DNA of 64,000 bases from Sedimenticola_A sp040506895 (GTDB lineage: Bacteria > Pseudomonadota > Gammaproteobacteria > Chromatiales > Chromatiaceae), in NCBI GenBank assembly GCA_040506895.1, contig JBEVVY010000001.1, forward strand, positions 3,023,116-3,087,115, written 5' to 3'. Of this stretch, positions 26,390-37,685 are shown one piece after another. Within the stretch, counting starts at the first letter, position 1, and every line of letters begins with the position of its first letter. Both the position numbers and the translations under genes were made by a program. The notes below the pieces were generated by a model. That model was not told the DNA's origin. It did no database searches and was given only the letters and a program-made list of their open reading frames with translations.

Positions 26390-27136
26390 ATGGCGAGCTA
26401 TCCATTCACACCCCGACGCATCGCGCTGTTCACGGATTTTGGCCACCAGGGTCCCTACCTGGGCCAGATGAAGGCGGTACTCGAAGAGGCCGCTGTGCCG
26501 GTCATCGACCTGCAGTCGGACGCACCAGCTTTCAATGCAAGGGCCTCGGCCTACCTTCTTGCCGCCATAAGGCGCGACATGCCGAGGGGCACCCTCTACC
26601 TGTCGGTAGTCGATCCCGGTGTTGGTGGCGATAGAGCGCCACTCATCGTCTGGACAAGCGGTGACTGCTTCGTAGGACCCGACAACGGCCTGTTCTCCCA
26701 GGTTATCGATCCCGATGATGTCCTTGCTGATGCCATAATCTGGCAACCTGGTGGTCTTTCAGACAGCTTCCATGGGCGTGATCTTTTTGCCCCGGTCGCC
26801 TCCAGGCTCTGCAGGGGCGAAGAGGTGGCGTGTCGTCAACTGGCCCTGAATGAGCTGGCAGGTAACGACTGGCCAGGTGTATTGCCAGAGATTATCTACG
26901 TGGATCATTACGGAAACCTGGTGACCGGTTTAAAGGCGGGTGGTCTGGAGAAAAGCCGGGCGCTTTCTGTCTCTGATCTTCGAATCACCTACGCGCGAAC
27001 CTTCTGCGAGGCAAAGCCTGGCGAACTGTTCTGGTATGGAAACTCCTTTGGCATGGTCGAAATTGCTGCCAACCAGGCCAGGGCTGACAGGCTGCTCCGT
27101 GTCGATGTCGGGTCACCTGTAGCTGTTATCGATTGA
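26390..27136 (+). CDS. S-adenosyl-L-methionine hydrolase (adenosine-forming), DUF62 family
   Basis: Protein of 248 aa of the SAM hydroxide adenosyltransferase family, which splits SAM to adenosine and methionine using water. Family motifs in order: FTDFGHQGPYLGQMK (14-28), VVDPGVGGD (about 82-90), VGPDNGLFS, SFHGRDLFAPVA, YVDHYGNLVTG. The Asp-Arg-His set typical of the hydrolase rather than of halogenases appears present. The start ATG at 26390 follows the rplQ terminator closely without an obvious Shine-Dalgarno. Cellular role in bacteria is poorly known; perhaps SAM homeostasis. Confidence 0.85.
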   Translation: MASYPFTPRRIALFTDFGHQGPYLGQMKAVLEEAAVPVIDLQSDAPAFNARASAYLLAAIRRDMPRGTLYLSVVDPGVGGDRAPLIVWTSGDCFVGPDNGLFSQVIDPDDVLADAIIWQPGGLSDSFHGRDLFAPVASRLCRGEEVACRQLALNELAGNDWPGVLPEIIYVDHYGNLVTGLKAGGLEKSRALSVSDLRITYARTFCEAKPGELFWYGNSFGMVEIAANQARADRLLRVDVGSPVAVID

Positions 27137-27213
27137 ATCGAATGCTTGAGCATGGTCCACTGGCAAGTGACTGTTGAAGCTTGATTTTGATGCCCTGTCT
27201 GAGGAGACCGCTT

Positions 27214-27972
27214 ATGCGGGTGGTTGCCGGTATTTTATTGTTAACTCTTCTTTCCCCTCACGCCATGGCATGCCAGCAGCCTGGTGACCCCGGATGCATC
27301 TCCGTGGAAATCAACCACGATGATGGCGACAGGCTTGATAAGCGGTACATTCGCAACCTGCTCGATGCATTGGCCCGAGAAGGGTGTCATGGATTGCCGT
27401 ATAGCGCCGATTCAACTGCTCCTGCGCAACTTGTGTTTGATCCCGCCCCGGTATCCGAGGCCAGGTCCTTGCGGCCGGCTTATCGCCTGATTGCCCGGGC
27501 CAGGGGCCTGGACGGCGAGGTCACAGTGAGGGGGGCGATACTTGTTCACGCCTCGACAGGTATCAATGATCTTGCATCGCTGAAAGGGGAGTGGATCTCT
27601 TTTGTCAGCAAAAGATCATGGCCCGGGTATCGTCTGCCGATAGCGCTGTTGGAAAAGGCAGGTATCGATGAAAGCAGCAACAATTTCTATTTTGTCGGTA
27701 ACCATGTGGGTGCCGTGAGTGCACTGCTGCACAGGGATGTTCATGTGGCCGTGATGGCGGAACCCCTGGCGAGGCGTTGGGCAGAGCAGAACGGTTTGTC
27801 CATCGTCGCGGTCACTGACGAGGTGGAGGCCGGGGGATGGTGGCTGCATCGGGATGTCGCCGAGGGGCTTGCCAATAACTGCATCCAGGCATTGACCGGG
27901 ATCGGTCGCTCTCGCTACAAGGCGCTGCCTGCCTGGATAGGGTCGTTTGTGACGCCTTCGACTGAGAGATAG
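27214..27972 (+). CDS. PhnD-like periplasmic substrate-binding protein, orphan
   Basis: About 252 aa with a signal peptide (MRVVAGILLLTLLSPHAMA, cleavage near residue 20). I choose ATG 27214 because GAGGAG lies 7 bases upstream; earlier in-frame starts would spoil the signal. The body resembles the phosphate/phosphonate-binding family PF12974: VRGAILVHASTGINDLASLKG, then a SWPGYRLP loop in place of the family STSGY..P loop, then AVMAEPLARRW. No ABC permease or ATPase is next to it, so it may be a sensor partner or use a remote transporter. Ligand unknown. Confidence 0.65.
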   Translation: MRVVAGILLLTLLSPHAMACQQPGDPGCISVEINHDDGDRLDKRYIRNLLDALAREGCHGLPYSADSTAPAQLVFDPAPVSEARSLRPAYRLIARARGLDGEVTVRGAILVHASTGINDLASLKGEWISFVSKRSWPGYRLPIALLEKAGIDESSNNFYFVGNHVGAVSALLHRDVHVAVMAEPLARRWAEQNGLSIVAVTDEVEAGGWWLHRDVAEGLANNCIQALTGIGRSRYKALPAWIGSFVTPSTER

Positions 27973-28028
27973 GTAACCGCCTGGTGGTGATGCCGTGCCA
28001 GGGGATCGGTCCTGCCGGGTATCCCTGC

Positions 28029-30863
<2,835 letters not shown>

Positions 30864-30934
30864 CGGCTTACCAGCTACTAAGCGAACCTGATACTATACG
30901 CCGTCTTCTATTTTCGGGCCAAACTCAGTTTCGG

Positions 30935-32338
30935 ATGAAATCAGACAAGAAGAATAAGCAGGGTGGCATGTCACCCGTCGAGTCCAGGGCGGCATTCTCC
31001 CTGGCGGGCATCTTTTCCCTGCGCATGCTGGGGCTTTTCATGATCCTGCCTGTGTTTGCTCTCTATGCTGAACAGCTGCAGGGGGTGACCCCGGTGCTGG
31101 TGGGTGTGGCGATCGGCGTCTACGGCCTCACCCAGGCTATTCTGCAGATCCCCTTCGGCATGCTCTCGGACCGCATCGGACGCAAGCCGGTGATCATCGG
31201 CGGCCTGCTGATCTTCGCCCTGGGCAGTGTCGTGGCGGCCATGGCCGACAGTATCTGGGGGGTTATCTTCGGTCGTGCCCTGCAGGGCAGTGGCGCCATA
31301 GCGGCAGCGGTGATGGCCCTGGCCGCCGACCTGACCCGTGAGCAGAACCGGCTCCGCGTGATGGCGGTGATCGGCATGAGCATCGGTTTCGCCTTCGCAC
31401 TCTCCCTGGTCATGGGTCCCATACTGAACGCGGTGATCGGCGTGCCCGGTATCTTCTGGCTCACCTCCGTGCTGGCCCTGGCAGGCATCTTCATCGTGGT
31501 GAAACTGGTGCCCGATCCATCCGAGAGCCACTTTCACCGGGATACCGAACCGGTGCCGGGCATGTTCGGCCAGGTGTTGCGTAATACCAACCTGCTGCGC
31601 CTCGATATCGGGATCTTCATACTGCACATGATCCTCACCGCCACCTTTATCGCCATGCCCCTGGCCCTGCGGGATGCGGCCGGCCTGGCCGGGGAGAGCC
31701 ACTGGATGGTCTACCTGCCCGTGCTGCTGCTCGCCATGGTGCTGATGGTTCCCTTCGTGGTCATTGCCGAGAAGCGCCGCAAGATGAAGGGTGTGTTTCT
31801 GGGCAGTGTTGCCGCCATCGTCCTGGCGCAGCTCGGTTTTGCCGGTCTGCACCAGTCGGTGTTCGGCATCGGTATTGCGCTGCTGCTCTACTTCACTGCA
31901 TTCAATGTGCTGGAGGCGACCCTGCCGTCCCTCATCGCCAAGATGGCGCCGGCGGAGAGCAAGGGTACCGCCATGGGGGTCTACTCCACGTCCCAGTTCA
32001 TCGGTGCCTTCCTCGGCGGTCTCATCGGTGGCTGGGTCTATACCCATTTCCAGCTGCAGGGGGTTTTCCTGTTCGGGGCGGCGGCGACGCTGGTCTGGCT
32101 ACTGGTGGCCGCGGGCATGAAGAAGCCGGACTATTTCAGCTCCTACCTGGTGAAGGTGGGTGAAATGGACGAGGCCCAGGCCTGGGAACTGCAGGCTGAA
32201 CTGCAGGCCATGGAAGGGGTAGGGGACGTGTCGGTGGTCGGGCACGAGGGCATGGCCTACATGAAGGTCGATCCCCAGGTGGTGGACTATGAAGCGCTGG
32301 AGAAATTTTCAGTCGACGGGCAGTCTGCGGTAGACTAG
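30935..32338 (+). CDS. MFS transporter, YajR-like with C-terminal YAM domain
   Basis: Inner-membrane major facilitator protein, 467 aa with 12 predicted helices. Motif A appears as GMLSDRIGRKP near residues 75-85. After the last helix, about 75 residues (YLVKVGEMDEAQAW...) form a soluble ferredoxin-like tail like the YAM domain of E. coli YajR; it includes the alternating pattern EGVGDVSVVGHEGMAYMKVD. Substrate unknown. The gene lies between divergent uvrA and ssb, where YajR-type genes are often found. Confidence 0.85.
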   Translation: MKSDKKNKQGGMSPVESRAAFSLAGIFSLRMLGLFMILPVFALYAEQLQGVTPVLVGVAIGVYGLTQAILQIPFGMLSDRIGRKPVIIGGLLIFALGSVVAAMADSIWGVIFGRALQGSGAIAAAVMALAADLTREQNRLRVMAVIGMSIGFAFALSLVMGPILNAVIGVPGIFWLTSVLALAGIFIVVKLVPDPSESHFHRDTEPVPGMFGQVLRNTNLLRLDIGIFILHMILTATFIAMPLALRDAAGLAGESHWMVYLPVLLLAMVLMVPFVVIAEKRRKMKGVFLGSVAAIVLAQLGFAGLHQSVFGIGIALLLYFTAFNVLEATLPSLIAKMAPAESKGTAMGVYSTSQFIGAFLGGLIGGWVYTHFQLQGVFLFGAAATLVWLLVAAGMKKPDYFSSYLVKVGEMDEAQAWELQAELQAMEGVGDVSVVGHEGMAYMKVDPQVVDYEALEKFSVDGQSAVD

Positions 32339-32394
32339 GATGGTTTTTTTGCATAAACCCGCGTACAGACAGAGACGGGATCTGAGGAGGTAAT

Positions 32395-32850
32395 ATGGCC
32401 AGTAGAGGCGTCAACAAAGTAATTCTGATAGGCAACCTGGGTGCAGATCCCGAAACCCGTTATATGCCCAGCGGCGGTGCGGTCACCAATGTCCGTCTCG
32501 CCACCTCCGAGACCTGGAAGGACAAGAACACCGGTGAGACCCAGGAGCGCACCGAGTGGCACCGCGTGGTCTTCTTCAACCGCCTTGGGGAGATCGCCGG
32601 AGAGTACCTGAAAAAGGGCTCCAAGATCTTTGTCGAGGGCAGCATCCGTACCCGCAAGTGGCAGGGTCAGGACGGTCAGGACCGCTACACCACCGAGATC
32701 GTGGGCAACGAGATGCAGATGCTGGACAGCCGGGGTGCCGGCAGCGCCGCATTCGACTCGGGTGCCTCCCAGGGTGCACCGGCCTCCGCCCCATCAGCGC
32801 CGTCCCCCTCCATGCCCGATGACGGGTTCGATGACGATATTCCGTTCTAA
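32395..32850 (+). CDS. ssb: Single-stranded DNA-binding protein
   Basis: SSB, 151 aa: an N-terminal OB fold (residues 1-110; VNKVILIGNLGADPE, TEWHRVVFFNRLGEIAGEYLKKGS), a short Ala/Pro/Ser linker and the acidic partner-binding tip DDDIPF at the C-terminus. A strong GAGGAGG ribosome-binding site precedes the ATG. It is shorter than E. coli SSB (178) because the linker is compact. Confidence 0.97.
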   Translation: MASRGVNKVILIGNLGADPETRYMPSGGAVTNVRLATSETWKDKNTGETQERTEWHRVVFFNRLGEIAGEYLKKGSKIFVEGSIRTRKWQGQDGQDRYTTEIVGNEMQMLDSRGAGSAAFDSGASQGAPASAPSAPSPSMPDDGFDDDIPF

Positions 32851-32863
32851 TGGATACAATAAT

Positions 32864-32994
32864 TAAATAGTTGGAATTACTTCCAGCCAAACATGCGCAG
32901 AGCCCCGTTTTTACGGGGCTTTTTGTTTTTTAGCATGCAAAAAATATTTGATTTTCATTTTTCGGTATTGGGATAATATAAATAGTTGGATTTA
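32864..32994 (+). repeat. Direct 16-bp repeat flanking the ssb terminator
   Basis: TAAATAGTTGGAATTA at 32864-32879 and TAAATAGTTGGATTTA at 32979-32994 (15 of 16 identical), 115 bp apart. One copy is just after the ssb stop, the other just before the recombinase-like gene. They could be recombinase binding sites or an attachment-site remnant; this is not proven. Confidence 0.5.
32901..32930 (+). terminator. ssb terminator
   Basis: AGCCCCGT (32901-32908) pairs with ACGGGGCT (32913-32920) around TTTT, followed by TTTTTGTTTTTT. It marks the left edge of the AT-rich accessory patch. Confidence 0.88.
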
Positions 32995-33004
32995 TTGGTG
33001 GCTT

Positions 33005-33646
33005 ATGACACTTAAGCGAAGCAATGCGATTTTTTCGGATGGAGAGCGTTTTGTAACTCTTGTGGACGAGAAGGGTATACCTGATTTTTGGGTGCACTTA
33101 TTTCTGACTACGAAACACAGGTCAAAAGCCTCCTCCACTAATAAGGGTTATGTGGGGCATCTGGTGCACTTCAAGCTATGGGATGACGCCCAACCTGAGC
33201 CATTTCTAGAAAAGGTTTTGCGTTTGTGTGATGAAGCAGAGGAAAACGCGAAGGGATGGCTTGGTTTTGTGCCACCTGCGGAATTTCTAAGTCATGCTGA
33301 GGTGGTGGCCATTTATGCGCACTGTAGCTTTACCACGTTAGCTGTTCGTCGACGTTTGAAGCGTAAGAAACGAAAGAGCTCAAATATTATGCAGCTCCAA
33401 GCTGCAATGCCTACAGTTGCTGTGCCTGATCCCACCGTTTCATCCAAGCAGCATAAAAGTCGCATGAGGACAGTTAAGAGCTTCGTGAGATTTGTACTCG
33501 AAAGTGCCCTGCGGACTAGAAAGCATTATGCAGATTACCTAACGTTAATCGATAACGCAGATGAGATGCTTTCTAAGCAGTTGAAGGAGATAGAGGAAGG
33601 CAATGGGGGAAGTGGGGACCCCGATTTAAAGGCCCCTCTGTTGAAT
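33005..33646 (+). pseudogene. N-terminal fragment of a recombinase-like gene, cut by an IS21 element
   Basis: From ATG 33005 (MTLKRSNAIFSDGERF) the frame gives about 213 own residues, then runs into the left end of the IS element and stops at 33661. The text DEKGIPDFWVHLFLTTKHRS followed by a helical basic region resembles the N-terminal DNA-binding arm of large tyrosine recombinases of the type found in recombinase trios. That is a pattern-based judgement. No Arg...HxxR...Tyr catalytic domain exists here, and no continuation is found on the far side of the IS, so the 3' part is lost. AT-rich and with codon use unlike the neighbours, consistent with acquired DNA. Confidence 0.45.
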
Positions 33647-33743
33647 TGCACCCAAAACTGACCCACCTATCCCCATAATTTGCATCGAATTTTGACCCAC
33701 GTACAACTCTACCTGCATCAAGGCTTTGCAGGAGTAAACAGGA

Positions 33744-35264
33744 GTGATCGACGTGGCGTTATTAAGCGTAATCAGACGATGGCATTTCCGGGAAGGAATG
33801 CCGATCCGGGAGATAACCCGAAGAACAGGACTAAGTAGAAATACAGTCCGCAAGTATTTAGCCAGTGGCGTGGTGGAACCACGCTACCCCAACCGTAAAA
33901 GTCCCTCCAAACTGGATGACTATGAACTGACGCTGACCAGTTGGCTGTTTCGTGAGTCCAGACGACATCGCAAGCAGCGCAAGACGGTCAAGCAGCTACA
34001 CAGTGACCTGGTGCAACTGGGTTATACCGGGTCCTATGACCGGGTAGCCGCCTTTGCCCGCAACTGGCGGGCTGAGCAGCAGGAAGCCAAGAAGACCGCC
34101 GCCAAGAACACCTTTGTGCCGTTATCCTTTGCACCAGGAGAGGCGTTTCAGTTCGACTGGAGCGAAGACTACGTTCAGCTCAATGGCGTCAACACCAAGC
34201 TGCTGGTTGCTCATTTCAAGCTCAGCCACAGCCGCGTGTTCTTCATGCGTGCTTACCTGATGCAAAGCCATGAGATGCTATTCGACGCTCACTATCATGC
34301 CTTTGTCACCTTCGGTGGCGTGCCGGAGCGTGGCATCTACGACAACATGAAGACGGCAGTGGATAAAGTCCGCAAAGGCAAACAGCGGGATGTAAACAAG
34401 CGTTTTACCGCCATGGTCAGCCATTATCTGTTCGAGGCCGAGTTCTGCAACCCGGCAGCAGGCTGGGAGAAAGGCCAGGTCGAGAAGAATGTACTCGATG
34501 CCAGGAGACGCATCTGGCAGGGCGCACCCGCCTTCAAATCACTGGCAGGACTGAACCTGTGGCTCAGGCAGCGCTGTCTTGATCTGTGGCAGGAGCTGCC
34601 GCACCCGGAAGACAAGCGTCGCACCATAGGCGATTACTGGCAGGCAGAGCGTGAACACTTGATGGAGGCGCCTGCAGCCTTCGATGGCTTTGTCGAGTAC
34701 AACAAGCGGGTCAGCTCCACCTGTCTGATTACCTACGACAACAACCGCTACAGTGTGCCGGCCAGCTTTGCCAACCGACCAGTTAGTCTACGCGTGTATG
34801 CCGACCGGCTGGTCATTGTGGCCGAAGCCCAGGTGGTAGCCGTTCATGAACGCGTCTTTAGCCGTGATCATAGTTTCCCCGGGAAAACCATCTACGACTG
34901 GCGCCATTACCTGTCAGTCGTGCAGCGGAAGCCCGGTGCTTTACGCAATGGTGCGCCATTCCATGAGCTACCCGAGAGCTTTAAGCGGCTACAACGCAAG
35001 CTGCTCAAGCGTCCCAGCGGTGACCGGGAGATGGTCGACGTACTAGCGCTTGTGCTGCTGCATGATGAAGCGCTGGTCGAACGTGCGGTAGAAGAGGCGT
35101 TAAAGATCGACCGCCCCTCCAAGCAGCATGTCATCAACTGTCTGAGCAGGATCACAGATAAGCCCAAGCCAGAACCTACTCAACCACCTGCTGCTCTGAA
35201 GCTGGTCACAGAGCCGACAGCAGATACCCACCGTTATGACAGACTCAGGAGGAAGCAGCAATGA
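33744..35264 (+). CDS. istA: IS21-family transposase IstA
   Basis: 506 aa, GTG start after CAGGAG. An N-terminal helix-turn-helix (IREITRRTGLSRNTVRKYL, residues 21-39) is followed by a DDE integrase core: Asp138 (FQFDWSEDY), Asp200 (YDNMKTAV), Glu247 (KGQVEKN). The basic C-terminal region is complete. All catalytic residues are present, so the transposase looks functional. Its stop overlaps istB by four bases (ATGA), the usual coupling. Confidence 0.95.
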   Translation: MIDVALLSVIRRWHFREGMPIREITRRTGLSRNTVRKYLASGVVEPRYPNRKSPSKLDDYELTLTSWLFRESRRHRKQRKTVKQLHSDLVQLGYTGSYDRVAAFARNWRAEQQEAKKTAAKNTFVPLSFAPGEAFQFDWSEDYVQLNGVNTKLLVAHFKLSHSRVFFMRAYLMQSHEMLFDAHYHAFVTFGGVPERGIYDNMKTAVDKVRKGKQRDVNKRFTAMVSHYLFEAEFCNPAAGWEKGQVEKNVLDARRRIWQGAPAFKSLAGLNLWLRQRCLDLWQELPHPEDKRRTIGDYWQAEREHLMEAPAAFDGFVEYNKRVSSTCLITYDNNRYSVPASFANRPVSLRVYADRLVIVAEAQVVAVHERVFSRDHSFPGKTIYDWRHYLSVVQRKPGALRNGAPFHELPESFKRLQRKLLKRPSGDREMVDVLALVLLHDEALVERAVEEALKIDRPSKQHVINCLSRITDKPKPEPTQPPAALKLVTEPTADTHRYDRLRRKQQ

Positions 35265-36031
35265 CGGCAGATGCCATGGTTACCACCCTTAAATCCCTCA
35301 AGCTGTTCGGTATGGCCGATACGGTTGCCACCATGTCAAAACAGGCGGCACCGATCTATCAACAGGCTGTTCCTATCCTGGAAACACTGCTCAAGGCCGA
35401 AGTGGCTGAACGCGAAGTGCGCTCAATAAACTACCAGATGAAAGCCGCCAGGTTCCCGGCCTATCGGGATCTGGCTGGCTTCGAGTTTAGGGAAAGCCAG
35501 GTAGATGAAGCCCTGATACGCGCTTTACACCGCTGTGAGTTCATTGAAGATGCCCAGAATGTGGTCTTCGTAGGTGGCCCGGGCACGGGCAAAACCCATC
35601 TGGCTACGGCCATTGCGGTGCAGGCCATACAGCACCACCATCTGCGCGTACGCTTCCTGCCCACCATCGAACTGGTTAATCAGCTGGAACAGGAAAAGCT
35701 CAACGGCAAACAGGGGCGTATCGCTAACCGCCTGATGCATACTGACCTGGTGATACTCGACGAACTGGGTTACCTGCCGTTCAGTCAATCCGGTGGAGCA
35801 TTGCTGTTCCACCTGATCGGCAAGCTCTATGAAAAGACCAGCATCATTATCACAACCAACCTGAGCTTCTCAGAGTGGTCATCTGTCTTTGGTGATCCCA
35901 AGCTGACAACAGCACTGCTGGACCGGCTAACCCATCACTGCCATATCATTGAAACCGGCAATGACAGTTACCGCTTCAGGCACTCAACTTCACAACAACA
36001 GGAGGATAGAAAAACTGGAAAAAGGAAGTGA
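35261..36031 (+). CDS. istB: IS21-family helper ATPase IstB
   Basis: 256 aa AAA+ ATPase related to DnaC, needed for IS21 target selection and transposition. Walker A GGPGTGKT at residues 105-112, Walker B LVILDELGY about 40 residues later, and a sensor-I-like TTNLSF. The C-terminal FRHSTS motif is typical. It is complete, so the element may still be active. Confidence 0.95.
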   Translation: MTADAMVTTLKSLKLFGMADTVATMSKQAAPIYQQAVPILETLLKAEVAEREVRSINYQMKAARFPAYRDLAGFEFRESQVDEALIRALHRCEFIEDAQNVVFVGGPGTGKTHLATAIAVQAIQHHHLRVRFLPTIELVNQLEQEKLNGKQGRIANRLMHTDLVILDELGYLPFSQSGGALLFHLIGKLYEKTSIIITTNLSFSEWSSVFGDPKLTTALLDRLTHHCHIIETGNDSYRFRHSTSQQQEDRKTGKRK

Positions 36032-36109
36032 ACTCAGGCCATAATCCGGCTATCTGGGCGGGTCAAAATTAGATGCAAAACCTGGGTCAGTATTAAACGC
36101 AAATCAACA

Positions 36110-36720
36110 TATAAGTCGGCTAATCACCAATAAATAGATGTGAATAGTGATTATAGCAGAGCATTTTCTATAAACATTACCAGGTAATGAAAATGGCTTT
36201 CGTGGCATTGTTTCTCCATTCGCTGTGTTTTTATCCAAGGTAGAATGCAAATTTGTTACCAAAAATGTTTTTTTAGTGGATGTTGATCTCTGTAACTAAT
36301 TGAAATTAATAGATATTATTAGTGGCATAAATTCGGAATCAAAGAGAGATTTTACGTGTATTTTTTAAGTGATCAATTATCGTGTGGCTGAGATGGTATG
36401 GCGTAATAAGTTGATTGGTAAGGAAATTATTGTGATTCTTGGTTTTAGAAATAGAAGAGATCTAGGGTCGGAATCAAAAAGGTAATGCCACACCACAAAT
36501 TGACCAGATCAAATAAGCCAATAATCATTAATGGTTAATGAAAAATAAAAAGTGCTTGAATGGGGGCTCAGATTCTAGACTCATTGTGGTTGTGTATAGG
36601 GAGCAATAGTGTTGAGTAACAATTGATGCAAATTTCTAGACAAGCAAAGATTTGTTTTTTACCATTAGATGGTAATGATAATTGTCGCTATTGGTAATTT
36701 TATTGAGGACTACTGCAAAT
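36110..36720 (+). other. AT-rich non-coding stretch after the IS element
   Basis: About 610 bp rich in A and T, with stops in every frame and no open frame worth calling. I see no tRNA, strong terminator or clear promoter. It may be decayed remains of the locus interrupted by the IS. Confidence 0.5.
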
Positions 36721-37344
36721 TTGCATGATTCCAAGAAAAAGAGTGGCAGGCCTGGTCGAAAGATTACTCAAAGTAATTTCCATGAGGTGCTGCAAGACTA
36801 TGGAGACAGCAACTCTTGGCCAGATGACTTAGTCGCCCTGCGGAGTAAGGCGCCTGGTCTGAGTGAATGTGATTTCTTTGTGGAAAAGGCCTTACACAAA
36901 GCCCAGGAGCACCTTATTGAGCTTCAGAAGGGTGTTGGAAACAGGGAGGGTGGAATAGTCGCCGTTAACATATGGATGCATGAAGACGCACTGGAAAGGG
37001 CTGAGGCATCTGTCACTAAATGGAAAAAGGTTAAACGCCAGTCTCTTCCAGCAGAGTTGGTTACAGAATTACAGCGCTGGATTTGGGAAAATGTATCTAA
37101 AGATGAGTGGGAACGCTATCGCAACAAGAAAAGGGTTCGAAAGGCTAAGCAGAAAGCGCGTTTGACCCAGATAAGCGTCGACTATGAAACAGCGAAAAAG
37201 CTTCGAGCGGTTAAGGGTGAACTTGACTGTGATAACTGGAGCGAACTCATGGCTCAGTTGATGTCATTCGCATTGACCGGGATTAAGTCGCATCGTTCTT
37301 TGGATATAGAGATTCGAGCGAAGTTGGAGTCTGTTCTGGAGTGA
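36721..37344 (+). CDS. Hypothetical protein with basic region and ribbon-helix-helix-like C-terminus
   Basis: About 207 aa from a TTG at 36721 (MHDSKKKSGRPGRK); GAGG lies 12 bases upstream and other TTG starts at 36682 and 36703 are possible, so the start is uncertain. I do not recognise the family. The middle is helical and charged. The last third reads WIWENVSKDEWERYRNKK, a Lys/Arg-rich stretch, then TQISVDYETAKKLRAVKG and a WSELMAQLMSFA helix, which in layout resembles the DNA-binding part of MatP-type ribbon-helix-helix proteins. Its place near a broken recombinase gene suggests it belonged to the same mobile locus. Confidence 0.5.
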   Translation: MHDSKKKSGRPGRKITQSNFHEVLQDYGDSNSWPDDLVALRSKAPGLSECDFFVEKALHKAQEHLIELQKGVGNREGGIVAVNIWMHEDALERAEASVTKWKKVKRQSLPAELVTELQRWIWENVSKDEWERYRNKKRVRKAKQKARLTQISVDYETAKKLRAVKGELDCDNWSELMAQLMSFALTGIKSHRSLDIEIRAKLESVLE

Positions 37345-37567
37345 GGCGCAAAAAGTTTGATTTACTTGCTAAATCAACGGGGTTTTTCTAGTAGATCAAA
37401 TAATTGCCTTGGGTTGTTTGAAATAAAGGGTGGTCTATTAGGTGTCTAAGGCTTGTAATTCGCTGTATTAAAAGGGGAATAAGCGACTTTGTTGCTGGGC
37501 TCACAGGGTGTGTGTTGAATTATTGTATCCTTAACCGTTCTAGTCATTATCCTGGCCCGAAATCTGA

Positions 37568-37608
37568 AACCCCTGTGAGTGTTCTGCTCCAGGGGTTTTT
37601 TGTTTTGA
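37568..37608 (+). terminator. Terminator-like hairpin at right edge of accessory patch
   Basis: AACCCCTG (37568-37575) pairs with CAGGGGTT (37590-37597) around a 14-nt loop, followed by TTTTTTGTTTT. The T-tract and following bases (TTTTTTGTTTTGAGC) resemble those after ssb (TTTTTGTTTTTTAGC); this may be chance. Confidence 0.6.
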
Positions 37609-37646
37609 GCGGGATCCCGGTTTCTCTTGGCACAGGCTGGAGTGTC

Positions 37647-37652
37647 TATAAT
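37647..37652 (+). promoter_or_regulatory. Candidate -10 element of the diguanylate cyclase gene
   Basis: Perfect TATAAT 34 bp before the ATG. The nearest -35-like TTGGCA (37627-37632) is only 14 bp away, so the promoter may need an activator or another -35. Confidence 0.35.
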
Positions 37653-37685
37653 CCATATTAAACAGTATGAAATTGAGCTCTCTCC

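Larger units (their letters stand above)
33639..36109 (+). mobile_element. IS21-family insertion sequence, complete istA-istB
   Basis: About 2.47 kb. Outer tips TGTTGAATTGC (33639-33649) and, inverted, TGTTGATTTGC (ends at 36109) match in 10 of 11 bases and start with TG, ending CA, as in the family. A second inverted pair lies inside: 33679-33700 and 36058-36079, 20 of 22 identical, both containing TTTTGACCC. Each end thus has the multiple repeats known for IS21. No 4-8 bp target duplication is visible (left flank CCCCTC, right flank TATAAG), which points to a deletion or rearrangement after insertion. Confidence 0.85.
37345..37685 (+). other. Non-coding region between accessory patch and diguanylate cyclase gene
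   Basis: About 340 bp without a convincing gene. It holds a terminator-like hairpin (37568-37608) and a -10-like TATAAT (37647-37652). Base composition changes from AT-rich to mixed near 37540, which may mark the right edge of the acquired DNA. Confidence 0.5.

Noticed and set aside
30864..30934. Possible LexA/SOS box between uvrA and the MFS gene (CTGATACTATACG)
   Set aside because: The second half-site does not match CAG at the required spacing, so it does not meet the CTGT-N8-ACAG pattern. The ssb upstream region also lacks one.
33647..36101. Alternative IS ends at TGCACCC...AACGCA
   Set aside because: The inverted match extends eight bases further out to TGTTGAWTTGC on both sides, which also gives TG...CA tips; neither choice yields a target duplication.
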